64,000 nt of DNA from Sulfitobacter sediminilitoris. GTDB lineage: Bacteria > Pseudomonadota > Alphaproteobacteria > Rhodobacterales > Rhodobacteraceae. Below are positions 49,109 to 57,362 of this stretch, piece by piece. Both the position numbers and the translations under genes were made by a program. Below the pieces are notes generated by a model. The model had not been told where the DNA came from. It worked only from the letters and a program-made list of their open reading frames with translations, and did not search any database. Each line of letters begins with the position of its first letter. Position 1 is the first letter of the stretch. The stretch lies in NCBI RefSeq assembly GCF_010667575.1, contig NZ_JAABNT010000002.1:62001-126000 (forward strand), in the 5' to 3' direction.

Positions 49109-49669
49109 ATGACAAGCATTACAGAAGCAAAGATCCTTATCCTTGCGACCAACGGCTTTGAACAGTCTGAACTGGAAAAGCCCCTGAATGATCTGAAGAG
49201 CAAAGGCGCTGCCGTGCATGTCGCCACGCCAGACGGCAACGACATCAAAGGATGGGATCAAGACGACTGGGGCAATACGGTCTCTGCTGACCTGAGACTG
49301 GCTGATGTAAACGTCGGAGATTACGATGCTATCGTCCTGCCCGGTGGTCAGATCAATCCAGACATTCTGCGTGCAAATAAGGACGCGGTCGCGCTGATCA
49401 AATCTTTTGCTGAGCACGGCAAGACCATTGCCGCTGTATGCCACGCCCCGTGGTTGCTGATTGAAGCAGGGTTGATCAAAGGCCGAAAGGCAACTTCTTA
49501 TGGCTCCATCGCGACTGATATGAAAAACGCAGGGGCCCTGTGGGAAGACAGCGAAGTTGTCGTTGACAACGGTATCGTTACGAGCCGTTCACCGTCGGAC
49601 CTTGATGCATTCGTTGCAAAGATCGTTGAAGGAATTGAGCACGGCGCGGATACGCGCAAAGCCGCGTAA
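49109..49669 (+). CDS. DJ-1/PfpI-family protein (protein deglycase/chaperone-like)
   Basis: 186 residues of the class I glutamine amidotransferase-like superfamily. The nucleophile elbow AAVCHAPWLLIEAG has Cys111-His112, with the conserved Glu in ATNGFEQSEL near residue 18, matching YhbO/YraA and PfpI. These proteins act in stress defence, with proposed glyoxalase, deglycase or protease activity still debated. AGAGAGG precedes the ATG. It is divergent from the Pqi operon and followed by a strong terminator. Confidence 0.9.
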   Translation: MTSITEAKILILATNGFEQSELEKPLNDLKSKGAAVHVATPDGNDIKGWDQDDWGNTVSADLRLADVNVGDYDAIVLPGGQINPDILRANKDAVALIKSFAEHGKTIAAVCHAPWLLIEAGLIKGRKATSYGSIATDMKNAGALWEDSEVVVDNGIVTSRSPSDLDAFVAKIVEGIEHGADTRKAA

Positions 49670-49688
49670 GAAAATCGCATAGTTCTGG

Positions 49689-49718
49689 AAAGCCCCCTTG
49701 TTTCAGGGGGCTTTTTTT
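49689..49718 (+). terminator. Strong terminator after the DJ-1/PfpI gene
   Basis: AAAGCCCCC-TTGTTTCA-GGGGGCTTT followed by a T run (T7 in all). The converging CoA-transferase stop codon (49703-49705) lies in its loop, so the hairpin can serve both strands. Confidence 0.93.
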
Positions 49719-50818
49719 GTGGCCTCAGTTATTTCATCGGGCGTCAGCCCGAGATCGGCCAGAACAGCAATAGTATCGGCGCCTGTGGCAGTAGGCGCTT
49801 CAACAGGATTTGGCACAGACCGGCTGAACCGCGGGGCTTTGGAAGACTGTTGCACGTTATTCGGTGATACAAAGGTATCTCGCGCCGCCACGTGTGGATG
49901 ATGCGGTGCTTCGGTAAATGCCAGGACCGGAGCAACGCAAGCATCGGTCCCTTCAAATATCTCAGCCCAGTCATCACGAGTTTTCGTGGCAAAGACAGCG
50001 GCGAACTCTTCAGTGCGTGCCTGCCAGTTTGATTTGTCATTCTGATCCTTGGCGTAGTCTGCAGGAAGACCCATTTTATCCAGCAGAATAGCAAAAAACT
50101 GTGGCTCAAGAGCACCCACCGCTACGAATTTCCCGTCTGCACACCCATAGCACCGGTAAAAGGGGGCTGCCCCGTCAAGCCAGTTGTCGCCGCGCGTTTC
50201 GCCCCACGTTCCTTGCGCCAGCATACCGTGAATCAGGCCCATCATCGCCGGCGCCCCGTCGATCATTGCCGCGTCCACGACTTGTCCCTTGCCGGACACC
50301 CCTCTTTCGATGACAGCGGATAAAATGCCGAAAATCAGGAACATGGTGCCCCCGCCGTAATCCGCAACTAGGTTTAAGGGCGCCACAGGTGGGCGATCGG
50401 CATCACCCATCGCATGCAACGCCCCTGACAGCGCAAGATAGGTGATGTCATGGCCAGCAACCCGCGCCAGCGGTCCATGCTGCCCCCAACCTGTCATCCG
50501 GGCGTAGATCAGCGTATCAGGGCAAGCATCAGGACCAAGGCCAAGGCGTTCCATAACGCCGGGGCGGAAACCTTCGATCAGCACATCACTCGCCTCTATC
50601 AAACGTTTTGCAGCATTCACGCCCGCTTCAGACTTGAGGTTCAGGACCACGGATTTCTTGCCACGTCGGTTGATGTCAGTGGGGTCGGCGGGCGCTTGTT
50701 TGCGGTCAATTGCGATCACTTGCGCGCCCAGATCAGCCAGCAGTTGACCGGCCAACGGCGCGGGCCCTAGTCCGGAAAACTCAACCACCTTCAATGATGC
50801 AAGGGGGCCGCCAGTCAT
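49703..50818 (-). CDS. CaiB/BaiF-family CoA-transferase or alpha-methylacyl-CoA racemase
   Basis: 371-residue class III CoA-transferase-fold protein. LKVVEFSGLGPAPLAGQLLADLGAQVIAID is the family N-terminus; GFRPGVMERLGLGPD and GHDITYLALSGALHA are the next blocks, and the latter suggests the racemase (Amacr) group, since it has the His-Asp pair of GHDI. ADYGGGTMFLIFGIL completes the pattern. It overlaps the C45 acyltransferase gene by four bases and is the last gene of the five-gene operon. Whether it belongs to the same pathway is an inference from the coupling. Confidence 0.87.
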   Translation of the reverse strand: MTGGPLASLKVVEFSGLGPAPLAGQLLADLGAQVIAIDRKQAPADPTDINRRGKKSVVLNLKSEAGVNAAKRLIEASDVLIEGFRPGVMERLGLGPDACPDTLIYARMTGWGQHGPLARVAGHDITYLALSGALHAMGDADRPPVAPLNLVADYGGGTMFLIFGILSAVIERGVSGKGQVVDAAMIDGAPAMMGLIHGMLAQGTWGETRGDNWLDGAAPFYRCYGCADGKFVAVGALEPQFFAILLDKMGLPADYAKDQNDKSNWQARTEEFAAVFATKTRDDWAEIFEGTDACVAPVLAFTEAPHHPHVAARDTFVSPNNVQQSSKAPRFSRSVPNPVEAPTATGADTIAVLADLGLTPDEITEATKKAP

Positions 50819-51786
50819 GCCGCACCCGGAACAAGAACTTCGCGCGCGCCCTCGACGAAATTATCAAGTGACAATGGCCACGTGGTACCCGGCCAGCGCA
50901 GCTCCATCTCGCCTTTTCGTGGGCGATAAACAGCAGTGTACAGTGTGCCAAATCCGGCGGCAAAAGCAGTGGAGTAAAGCGGTGGCTTCAGAAAGGCGTT
51001 GATGAACTTGTCCTCCGGGTCCTTGTGCAGCCGCAGACGGTGCAGCAGGAACCGCTCCCGCTCGACCGTGGCTGTAAAGCGCGCATGGCTGACCCATTCA
51101 ACGTTTTCCTGATGATTCGTCGCGACAGCGGCATGTGTGATCAGCGTTTCCCGGTCAGGGGCCATCATCGCGGTCGCATAGTTCCGCTTTTTGTCGAGCA
51201 CGGTCACATTGTAGCTCATGTGCGTTGGCACGCGTTCCAGCACCTTCACCGCCTCATCTGTCGTCTCGCAGGTTTGCAAAACGTAGCGCAGGATCAGCGG
51301 CACGCCAAACCCTTCGCCCACCACACGGCGGCCCCCAAACGTCAGGGAAATCGCAAGGCCCGCATCGTTCACGCCATCCACAAGACCCCAAAGCCCGTCA
51401 GACGTGCCCAGCACCCGCCTGCCCTGCCAGCTTGTGTGCAGTACCAACTGGTCAAAGGCGTTGGGGTTATAGTCATAGTTACGCACCATGACCGGCTCTT
51501 TGCCTGCCCAGATCGCTTGGGAACAGCCTGCCAGATATGGCGGCGGGTTGTAAAAGCTAAGAAACCTCGCGGCGTGATCCCCGCCCCCGGCCAAACTGCA
51601 AAGCTGATCATAAAGCGGCATCAGTTCGGGCATATGCCTGCGCAACGCGCGTGCGGACTCCGCGTAGGTCGGGCGCGCGGTCTCGCCTTCTCTCAGCCAC
51701 CATCTGCGGTAATCAGGCCAGTATTCGGCGAAAAGCCCGGACCATTTCGGTCCGGGCGTTTCTTCTTTTAGGGCGCGCCAGTACAT
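50815..51786 (-). CDS. C45-family autoproteolytic acyltransferase/hydrolase
   Basis: 323-residue Ntn-hydrolase of the acyl-CoA:6-aminopenicillanate acyltransferase (C45) group. Self-cleavage would free Cys88 in PPYLAGCSQAIWAGKEPV, followed by VMVRNYDYNPNAFDQL and LVDGVNDAGLAISLTFGGRR, conserved Ntn-fold strands. Such enzymes make or break amide bonds between acyl groups and amines or amino acids. The position after an ATP-grasp ligase and decarboxylase suggests an amide substrate. It lies 19 bases after the ATP-grasp gene and overlaps the CoA-transferase gene. Confidence 0.82.
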   Translation of the reverse strand: MYWRALKEETPGPKWSGLFAEYWPDYRRWWLREGETARPTYAESARALRRHMPELMPLYDQLCSLAGGGDHAARFLSFYNPPPYLAGCSQAIWAGKEPVMVRNYDYNPNAFDQLVLHTSWQGRRVLGTSDGLWGLVDGVNDAGLAISLTFGGRRVVGEGFGVPLILRYVLQTCETTDEAVKVLERVPTHMSYNVTVLDKKRNYATAMMAPDRETLITHAAVATNHQENVEWVSHARFTATVERERFLLHRLRLHKDPEDKFINAFLKPPLYSTAFAAGFGTLYTAVYRPRKGEMELRWPGTTWPLSLDNFVEGAREVLVPGAA

Positions 51787-51804
51787 TGGGGCCTTTCCGG
51801 GCTG

Positions 51805-53262
51805 CTACAGGATCTTGAACGCCGGATCAGCAAGCGCTGGCCCAGCCTGGGCAGTGGGAAGGGGTTTGCCCTCCACGCCTTGTTTGATCCCGTGAATCCA
51901 CTTTTTCGCGCGCTCATTCAACTGGAAAGACTTCGTCATGGAACGACCTCGCGTCACCAGGATGCCGATGTCAGCACCTTCGTAGCGATACTCGCCCGGG
52001 CGCAGGATGCTGAGGAAGAATGCTTCGTTCTCGCTCTCCACCGCGCGACGGTGATAATCAAAGCGGTCAAAAACAACGCTGCCGTCTTCCTTCATCCTGT
52101 AGATGCCTGTTTCTGGCGCCTGCGTGCAAATATCGACGCTGTCGTCGGTGTGCTTGATCACCATCTGCGACCAGCCATCAATGTTCGCCGCGTCAGCCCA
52201 GCGCGCATTCAACTCGTCCACATCGAGATTGAATTTCTTTTTCGAGAACTCAAGAAGGTGGAACAAAAACAACGGCGCATCCGCGTGGGCAAAGGCCGCA
52301 TGGTTCGTCATCGAAGACGCGCCGGTGATACGTGGGTTCAGTTCACCCAGCCACAGATCGCCGGTCTTCTTGTCAATCAGGAAGTCGAGCTCAAAATAGC
52401 CACGATAGCCTTCCTTGCGCAGCTGCTCACCAAACTTGAAGGTCAGTTCGCGTGCTTTCTCACGTACCTTGGGTGGGAAAGCGGTTGCCAGTATTTCGTT
52501 GCCACACCATCCGCCGCGATAGGGCGTCAGTTCCTTAAAGCCCACAAGTTCTGTCATCAGCGGGCCGACGATCGTGCCTTCCTTGGTGGCGCAAGCCTCG
52601 ATCGCGGCACCACGGCAGTCGATCCGCTTCATGATCTTGATTTCGCCTTCGCCGATGATCTCAGATTCGTGACGGCGGAAATCGGCCTCGTTCTTGATAA
52701 AGAACGTCGTGTGACCGCTGTCACCAAAGGCGGATTGCAGCACCAGATCGTGCCCAATGCCCGCCTTTTCGCAGGTCTCGCGCAGGTTCTCGTACGATGT
52801 GACTTCGGCCAGAACGTTCGGCACTGACGGGACGCCCGCCTTGTTGCCGATCCGGACGGTTTCGATCTTGTTGTCCATCGACTGGCGCAGCTTGGCTTTG
52901 GGGAACCAGACGGTTGCGCCCAACTCTTTCGACAGTCGTTCGGTTTCCTCGTCAAACATCAGAAAAACGAACTTGGGCTTGCCCCCGCGCCGCTTGATGA
53001 AGTCGATGACTTCTTTGTGCTGCAGCAGATAGTTGTTGATATCCTCGATGGACTGGAACTCTGCGTGCGGCTGTTCAGACGGGCAGAACACGTTCGGATG
53101 CTTGCCGCCGTAACAGTCGATGTAGCAGATGTATTTGAAATTCTTCACCCATTCATCAAGACCCAGCAAGTTGAAGTTGGTCGCCGAGATGAAATAAATC
53201 GGGTCTTCGTTTCGATGAAAGAACCGGCGAATTTCTGAGATATTTTTGAGAACAGTAGCCAT
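51805..53262 (-). CDS. ATP-grasp ligase (biotin-carboxylase-like), substrate unknown
   Basis: 485-residue ATP-grasp enzyme. An N-terminal Rossmann-like region includes PIYFISATNFNLLGLDEW. The ATP-grasp core has QSAFGDSGHTTFFI (the ATP lid) and the Mg-binding residues in GYFELDFLIDKKTG and LWLGELNPRITGASS. A C-terminal 100-residue domain follows. Genome annotations often call such proteins biotin carboxylase, but no biotin carrier or carboxyltransferase is present, so amide or peptide ligation is more likely. ATG 53262 (AAGGA upstream) is preferred over an in-frame start at 53370 inside the decarboxylase. It follows the decarboxylase by 17 bases. Confidence 0.8.
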   Translation of the reverse strand: MATVLKNISEIRRFFHRNEDPIYFISATNFNLLGLDEWVKNFKYICYIDCYGGKHPNVFCPSEQPHAEFQSIEDINNYLLQHKEVIDFIKRRGGKPKFVFLMFDEETERLSKELGATVWFPKAKLRQSMDNKIETVRIGNKAGVPSVPNVLAEVTSYENLRETCEKAGIGHDLVLQSAFGDSGHTTFFIKNEADFRRHESEIIGEGEIKIMKRIDCRGAAIEACATKEGTIVGPLMTELVGFKELTPYRGGWCGNEILATAFPPKVREKARELTFKFGEQLRKEGYRGYFELDFLIDKKTGDLWLGELNPRITGASSMTNHAAFAHADAPLFLFHLLEFSKKKFNLDVDELNARWADAANIDGWSQMVIKHTDDSVDICTQAPETGIYRMKEDGSVVFDRFDYHRRAVESENEAFFLSILRPGEYRYEGADIGILVTRGRSMTKSFQLNERAKKWIHGIKQGVEGKPLPTAQAGPALADPAFKIL

Positions 53263-53278
53263 AGTTGTGGTCCTTTTC

Positions 53279-56011
53279 TTAGGTCGATGCGTTTGAAAGT
53301 TGCTTGGCGCTAACACCGTCAAGCGCCTCTTTTGTGAATACGCGCAGGCCCAGATCGGGCCGGTATCCATGAATCTCGCTCACGTCCAGCGCGCGCATAA
53401 AGTCGAGAATTTCATGACTGATCACCTGTCCAGGAACAAGGATCGGAAAGCCGGGTGGGTATGGAATGATAAAGCTCGCGGAGACCACGGTTTCGCCCGC
53501 TTCCATCGCGTCCTTCAATGATCCATCAAGATCAAGGTAATCGCAGTTGGTGTCATCATAGCTCAGATAATACGCGGTCCGAATGTCGCCCTCCGGTGTG
53601 TCTGGTGCCTTGAATGCATCATGGAACCTGCTGAAATCAGGCAACGGCGGATAATGCTCCATCAGGTTTGCAACCCGCTTGTCAAAGCTCATCTTCTCCA
53701 TACGGCTGGCATCATCCAGACGTTCATCCAGTGACTTGGCGATCTCAACCAAGACTTCGATCAGATAGGCCACGCTGGAGCGCGTTGTGCCGATGTTCGT
53801 CATGAACAGAACAGTATTGCGGGACGTCTTGTTGATCTGAATGCCGTAGCGGTCCATCAGGATATCGGTCTTGAAGGTGTCACCATCCCAACCGGTGCCG
53901 CCGACAGCGAGTGTCACGCGGGTCGGGTCAAGCACGAACTCATCCTGTTCGTAGCAATCCCACATGTCCGTCCAGCCCTGTTCGGTATCGTAATAGCTGG
54001 TCACACCGCTTTCACGATGCTCTTCGGGGATCATGTCGCCTGCGGTCAGGACCTTGAAATACTTGGTCAGCAATGGGTGATCCGAAATCGCCCGTCGCAT
54101 CGACATCGCCGCCTCGACCTGACGCTGAACAAACTCAAAGCCTTCGAGTTCGACCTGTCTGCGGCCAACGTCGAGGGATGCAATGATCTGGTAGTTGGGC
54201 GAGGTCGAAGTATGGGTCATATAAGCTTCGTGGAAAGACTGCTCTACCTCACCTTTGAAATCCTGATCGTACACATGGATCATCGACCCTTGCCGCAGTG
54301 AAGTGAGCGTCTTGTGCGTTGATTGTGTTGTATAAACCCGCACCCTCGCATTCGGTGGCGGGATCAGGCGAGTCTTGAGTATCGTGTCCTCATCCGCATC
54401 TTTCAGCAGGCTCTGCTGCGCCTCGTACATACGTGCATGTGGTTCCGAACGCAGCTTTTCGCGTAACCGATTTGCCGCCTCCATTCCGGTGCGCTGGCGG
54501 TACGTTGGACTGAAACGTGCGAAGGCAAACCATGCCTCGTCCCACAGGAAAATCAGGTCCGGCTTGATCGCAAGACATTCTTCCATCACCCGCTCAACGT
54601 TATAGACCAGTCCGTCAAAGGTGCAGTTGGTCAGCAGCAGCATTCGAACGCGATCCAGCTTGCCCGCCGCTTTGAGTACCAGCAACTGGCGCTTGATCTC
54701 GTGCAATGGCACAGCACCGTACATGGAATATTCGTTCAGTGGATAGCTATCCAGATAACAGACCTGCGCACCCGCCAGCACCATCCCGTAATGGTGCGAC
54801 TTATGGCAGTCACGGTCCACCAGAACGATATCGCCGGGTTTGATCAGCGCTTGGACAACGATCTTGTTACAGGTCGAAGTACCGTTGGTGGCAAAGAAGG
54901 TCTGCTTGGACCCAAAAGCGCGCGCCGCCAGTTCCTGTGCTTCCTTGATTGGGCCGTGCGGCTCAAGCAGGGAATCCAGACCACCGGATGTGGCTGAGGT
55001 TTCTGCCAAGAAGATATTGGGGCCATAGAACGCGCCCATGTCCTGAATCCAATGTGACCGCGTGATCGACTTGCCCCGGCTGATCGGCATGGCGTGGAAA
55101 ACGCCTGTGGGCTGCTTGGAATACTCGACAAGCGCCGTGAAGAACGGCGATTTGTTACGCGCCTGCACACCGCGAAGGATGTTCAGGTGCAATTCCATGA
55201 AGTCTTCCTGATTGTAGAAAACCCGGCGGCAAATACCCAGATCAAGGCCCGCAATATCTTCCACGGACCGCTCTGTAACCAGATAGGCGTCAAGTTCCGG
55301 CCGCACCTTGGCAACCATCCGACACAGCTCAGGACCATAGAATTCAGGCTGCAGCGCGTCGATTTCGTCACGGCCTCCGGCGCGCGCCAGATACCGGGTC
55401 AGAATATCCTGATCGATCTTGGATTTCAGCGTGAGGCCCGGACGGACCACGATGGCCTGAATATTGTGATTGAACAGAACCGCAATCAGCGCATCCTCAA
55501 GGCTGTTCACCACGACAGGTTCATAAATGAACGAATCTTCAGACCGCCGCATGCGGTTCACGTTGGACTTCAGCCAGCGCTCCTGCTGTTCGTTGACATT
55601 ATCGACGATCAAGACCTCAAAATAAGGCTTTGCCAGCGCGCGCGCCTCTGGTGGCAGCATCGCTTCGTCATCTTCTTCGTGATCAACGGTATCGCGATCA
55701 AGCGGGATATGGCGGCGGCGATAGGCTCCTGTCGTCAATGCCCGCGTAACTCGATTAACCGCAAAAGCGAGGTCGTCGTAATTGCCATGCTCATACTGCC
55801 GGCGCAGGTGATCAAAAGCGGACATCCCGGGAAACGCCCAATAAGGCTCGATTATTGCGAGAGAGTTGAAAAGCTCCTCGATCTTTTTGTTCAGGATCTT
55901 GGTTTCTCTGGCCTTCGGGTCGCGGGTCAAGGCCGCAGCCGCCTCGCGCAAGGCGCTCCAGCGGTCGGATCGCAATTGAATGGCTGACGAATACTCGTTC
56001 ATCGAATGCAT
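53279..56011 (-). CDS. Orn/Lys/Arg decarboxylase family, long form
   Basis: 910-residue fold-type I PLP enzyme. An N-terminal flavodoxin-like wing domain is visible (YFEVLIVDNVNEQQ, then NIQAIVVRPGLTLKS). The catalytic domain has ATNGTSTCNKIVVQALIKPGD, WDEAWFAFARF (Asp to pyridine N) and the PLP lysine in STHKTLTSLRQGSM (about Lys567). The C-terminal domain ends in VFTKEALDGV. E. coli decarboxylases of this class are about 710-755 residues, so this one carries about 150 extra, mostly before the wing domain (residues 1-130). ATG 56011 is chosen on GGAGAAGTGACT. The product would be cadaverine, putrescine or agmatine; the substrate cannot be read off. Confidence 0.88.
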   Translation of the reverse strand: MHSMNEYSSAIQLRSDRWSALREAAAALTRDPKARETKILNKKIEELFNSLAIIEPYWAFPGMSAFDHLRRQYEHGNYDDLAFAVNRVTRALTTGAYRRRHIPLDRDTVDHEEDDEAMLPPEARALAKPYFEVLIVDNVNEQQERWLKSNVNRMRRSEDSFIYEPVVVNSLEDALIAVLFNHNIQAIVVRPGLTLKSKIDQDILTRYLARAGGRDEIDALQPEFYGPELCRMVAKVRPELDAYLVTERSVEDIAGLDLGICRRVFYNQEDFMELHLNILRGVQARNKSPFFTALVEYSKQPTGVFHAMPISRGKSITRSHWIQDMGAFYGPNIFLAETSATSGGLDSLLEPHGPIKEAQELAARAFGSKQTFFATNGTSTCNKIVVQALIKPGDIVLVDRDCHKSHHYGMVLAGAQVCYLDSYPLNEYSMYGAVPLHEIKRQLLVLKAAGKLDRVRMLLLTNCTFDGLVYNVERVMEECLAIKPDLIFLWDEAWFAFARFSPTYRQRTGMEAANRLREKLRSEPHARMYEAQQSLLKDADEDTILKTRLIPPPNARVRVYTTQSTHKTLTSLRQGSMIHVYDQDFKGEVEQSFHEAYMTHTSTSPNYQIIASLDVGRRQVELEGFEFVQRQVEAAMSMRRAISDHPLLTKYFKVLTAGDMIPEEHRESGVTSYYDTEQGWTDMWDCYEQDEFVLDPTRVTLAVGGTGWDGDTFKTDILMDRYGIQINKTSRNTVLFMTNIGTTRSSVAYLIEVLVEIAKSLDERLDDASRMEKMSFDKRVANLMEHYPPLPDFSRFHDAFKAPDTPEGDIRTAYYLSYDDTNCDYLDLDGSLKDAMEAGETVVSASFIIPYPPGFPILVPGQVISHEILDFMRALDVSEIHGYRPDLGLRVFTKEALDGVSAKQLSNAST

Positions 56012-56051
56012 AGTCACTTCTCCATTTGGCGGAAAAGCTTCTACATCCGAT

Positions 56052-56072
56052 CCCGGCGCAGAATGCGCCGGG
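56052..56072 (-). promoter_or_regulatory. Intercistronic hairpin between hydrolase and decarboxylase genes
   Basis: CCCGGCGCA-GAA-TGCGCCGGG, a perfect 9-bp stem in the 75-base gap. It could tune expression of the downstream decarboxylase or stabilise the processed message. Confidence 0.45.
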
Positions 56073-56086
56073 GTCTTTGCAGTTGC

Positions 56087-57199
56087 TTATCCGCTGGATG
56101 TTTCTTCTGTGCCTGTCAGAACACCGGGTTTGACAGGAGGGTTAGGCATCCCCGCAGCGGGTGCTGCCGGGGTCTCAGATTCTGCAGGCATGTTCGCAGT
56201 GCCTGCGGAAGGGTTCGGAAGGGGTTCAGGCGCAAAACCGGTCTGGTGATGCGCGAAGCTTGGAAAGTTATCATGGCCTTTGAAGGCAGGTGCATCTGGC
56301 ACTCGCTGCGCGGGCACATCTACGTGCAGCCCTGCGCGGCTCCCCTGTTGTGGTATTTCTAGCGGGCCCAACGTCTGCAGATAAGCATCGGTTCCACTAT
56401 TCCGGTCATAAACTGAAAAATCGGTAGAACGGTCGCGGAAGGACTTAAGAACCTGCCCCAGTCCCTTCATCCCGGTTTCACGCTGACGGCGCACCATGTT
56501 CAGGTCGATCTCAATCGGGAACATGTCCTCTTGACCTGCCGACTGGTGCAGCACCATCGACGTTGGGTCAATAACGCAGGATTTGCCCACACCGCCCGCA
56601 CCCAGACCGTTCACATCAAAGATGTAGCACTGGAACTGCGCCGCCGTCGCACGCGCGATTGCAAGCTCTGCGTCGCGGTCGGTGGTCCCTGTCAGCACGG
56701 GGTGCAACAGGACTTCGACACCCTGCGAGGTCAGCTGGCGCGTGGTTTCGGGGAACCAGATATCGTAGCAGATCGACAGGCCGAAACGGCCCACATCCGG
56801 CACATCAAAGACGCAGAATTCAGTACCCGCCGCAATGCCGCTCTCGTAAGGCCGGAACGGGAACATCTTGGCATAACGTCGGATCACCTCGCCTTCGGGG
56901 TTGATCACGACGGAGGTATTGTAGACACGTCCATCCTCGGGGTTTTTCAGGAACATTGAGCCGGGGATCAGCCAGACCCGATGCTTCTTCGCCGCTTCCT
57001 GAAACTGTTCAATCGTTTCATTCTCAGGTGGCAGCGCAAATTTGTCCAAGGGGCCAAATGGTGCCAGTTCGGAAAACAGCACCATCTGCGTCCATGGGAA
57101 ACGCGCCATCAGGATATCAAGCCGATGGATCATACCATCGACATTTGAATGCAGGGCATTGACGTACATCTGCACGCCAGCAATTGCGAAAGGGGTCAT
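56087..57199 (-). CDS. Carbon-nitrogen hydrolase (nitrilase superfamily) with long Pro-rich tail
   Basis: 370 residues. The Glu-Lys-Cys triad of the superfamily is at Glu44 (LFSELAPFG), Lys111 (RYAKMFPFRP) and Cys144 (LSICYDIWFPE). This group includes N-carbamoylputrescine amidase, beta-ureidopropionase and aliphatic amidases. After the catalytic domain (about 1-270) there is an unusual 90-100-residue tail rich in Pro, Ala, Gly and Thr (APEPLPNPSAGTANMPAES and beyond), probably disordered. First gene of the five-gene operon; an intercistronic hairpin follows. Confidence 0.83.
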   Translation of the reverse strand: MTPFAIAGVQMYVNALHSNVDGMIHRLDILMARFPWTQMVLFSELAPFGPLDKFALPPENETIEQFQEAAKKHRVWLIPGSMFLKNPEDGRVYNTSVVINPEGEVIRRYAKMFPFRPYESGIAAGTEFCVFDVPDVGRFGLSICYDIWFPETTRQLTSQGVEVLLHPVLTGTTDRDAELAIARATAAQFQCYIFDVNGLGAGGVGKSCVIDPTSMVLHQSAGQEDMFPIEIDLNMVRRQRETGMKGLGQVLKSFRDRSTDFSVYDRNSGTDAYLQTLGPLEIPQQGSRAGLHVDVPAQRVPDAPAFKGHDNFPSFAHHQTGFAPEPLPNPSAGTANMPAESETPAAPAAGMPNPPVKPGVLTGTEETSSG

Positions 57200-57259
57200 A
57201 TCTTAACACTCCGTGAAACACGGCGCGGGGCGAATATCGCCTGGGGAGGAGCGCCGATT

Positions 57260-57297
57260 TGTTCCGGTCTTACGCCCATAAAAGGGTAAGGGGAACA
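57260..57297 (-). terminator. Imperfect hairpin between the TRAP permease and hydrolase genes
   Basis: TGTTCC...CTTACGCCC pairs with GGGTAAG...GGAACA around an ATAAAA loop. There is no clear T tract. Either the end of the TRAP message or a leader structure of the hydrolase operon. Confidence 0.4.
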
Positions 57298-57362
57298 GGC
57301 GATATCACACCATGTTAACACAGCCTTGCAAGGCAGATATGAGCGTTGCGCAAAGATGACAG

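Noticed and set aside
51805..53262. True biotin carboxylase for the ATP-grasp gene
   Set aside because: No biotin carrier or carboxyltransferase gene is near, and the operon context fits a ligase better.
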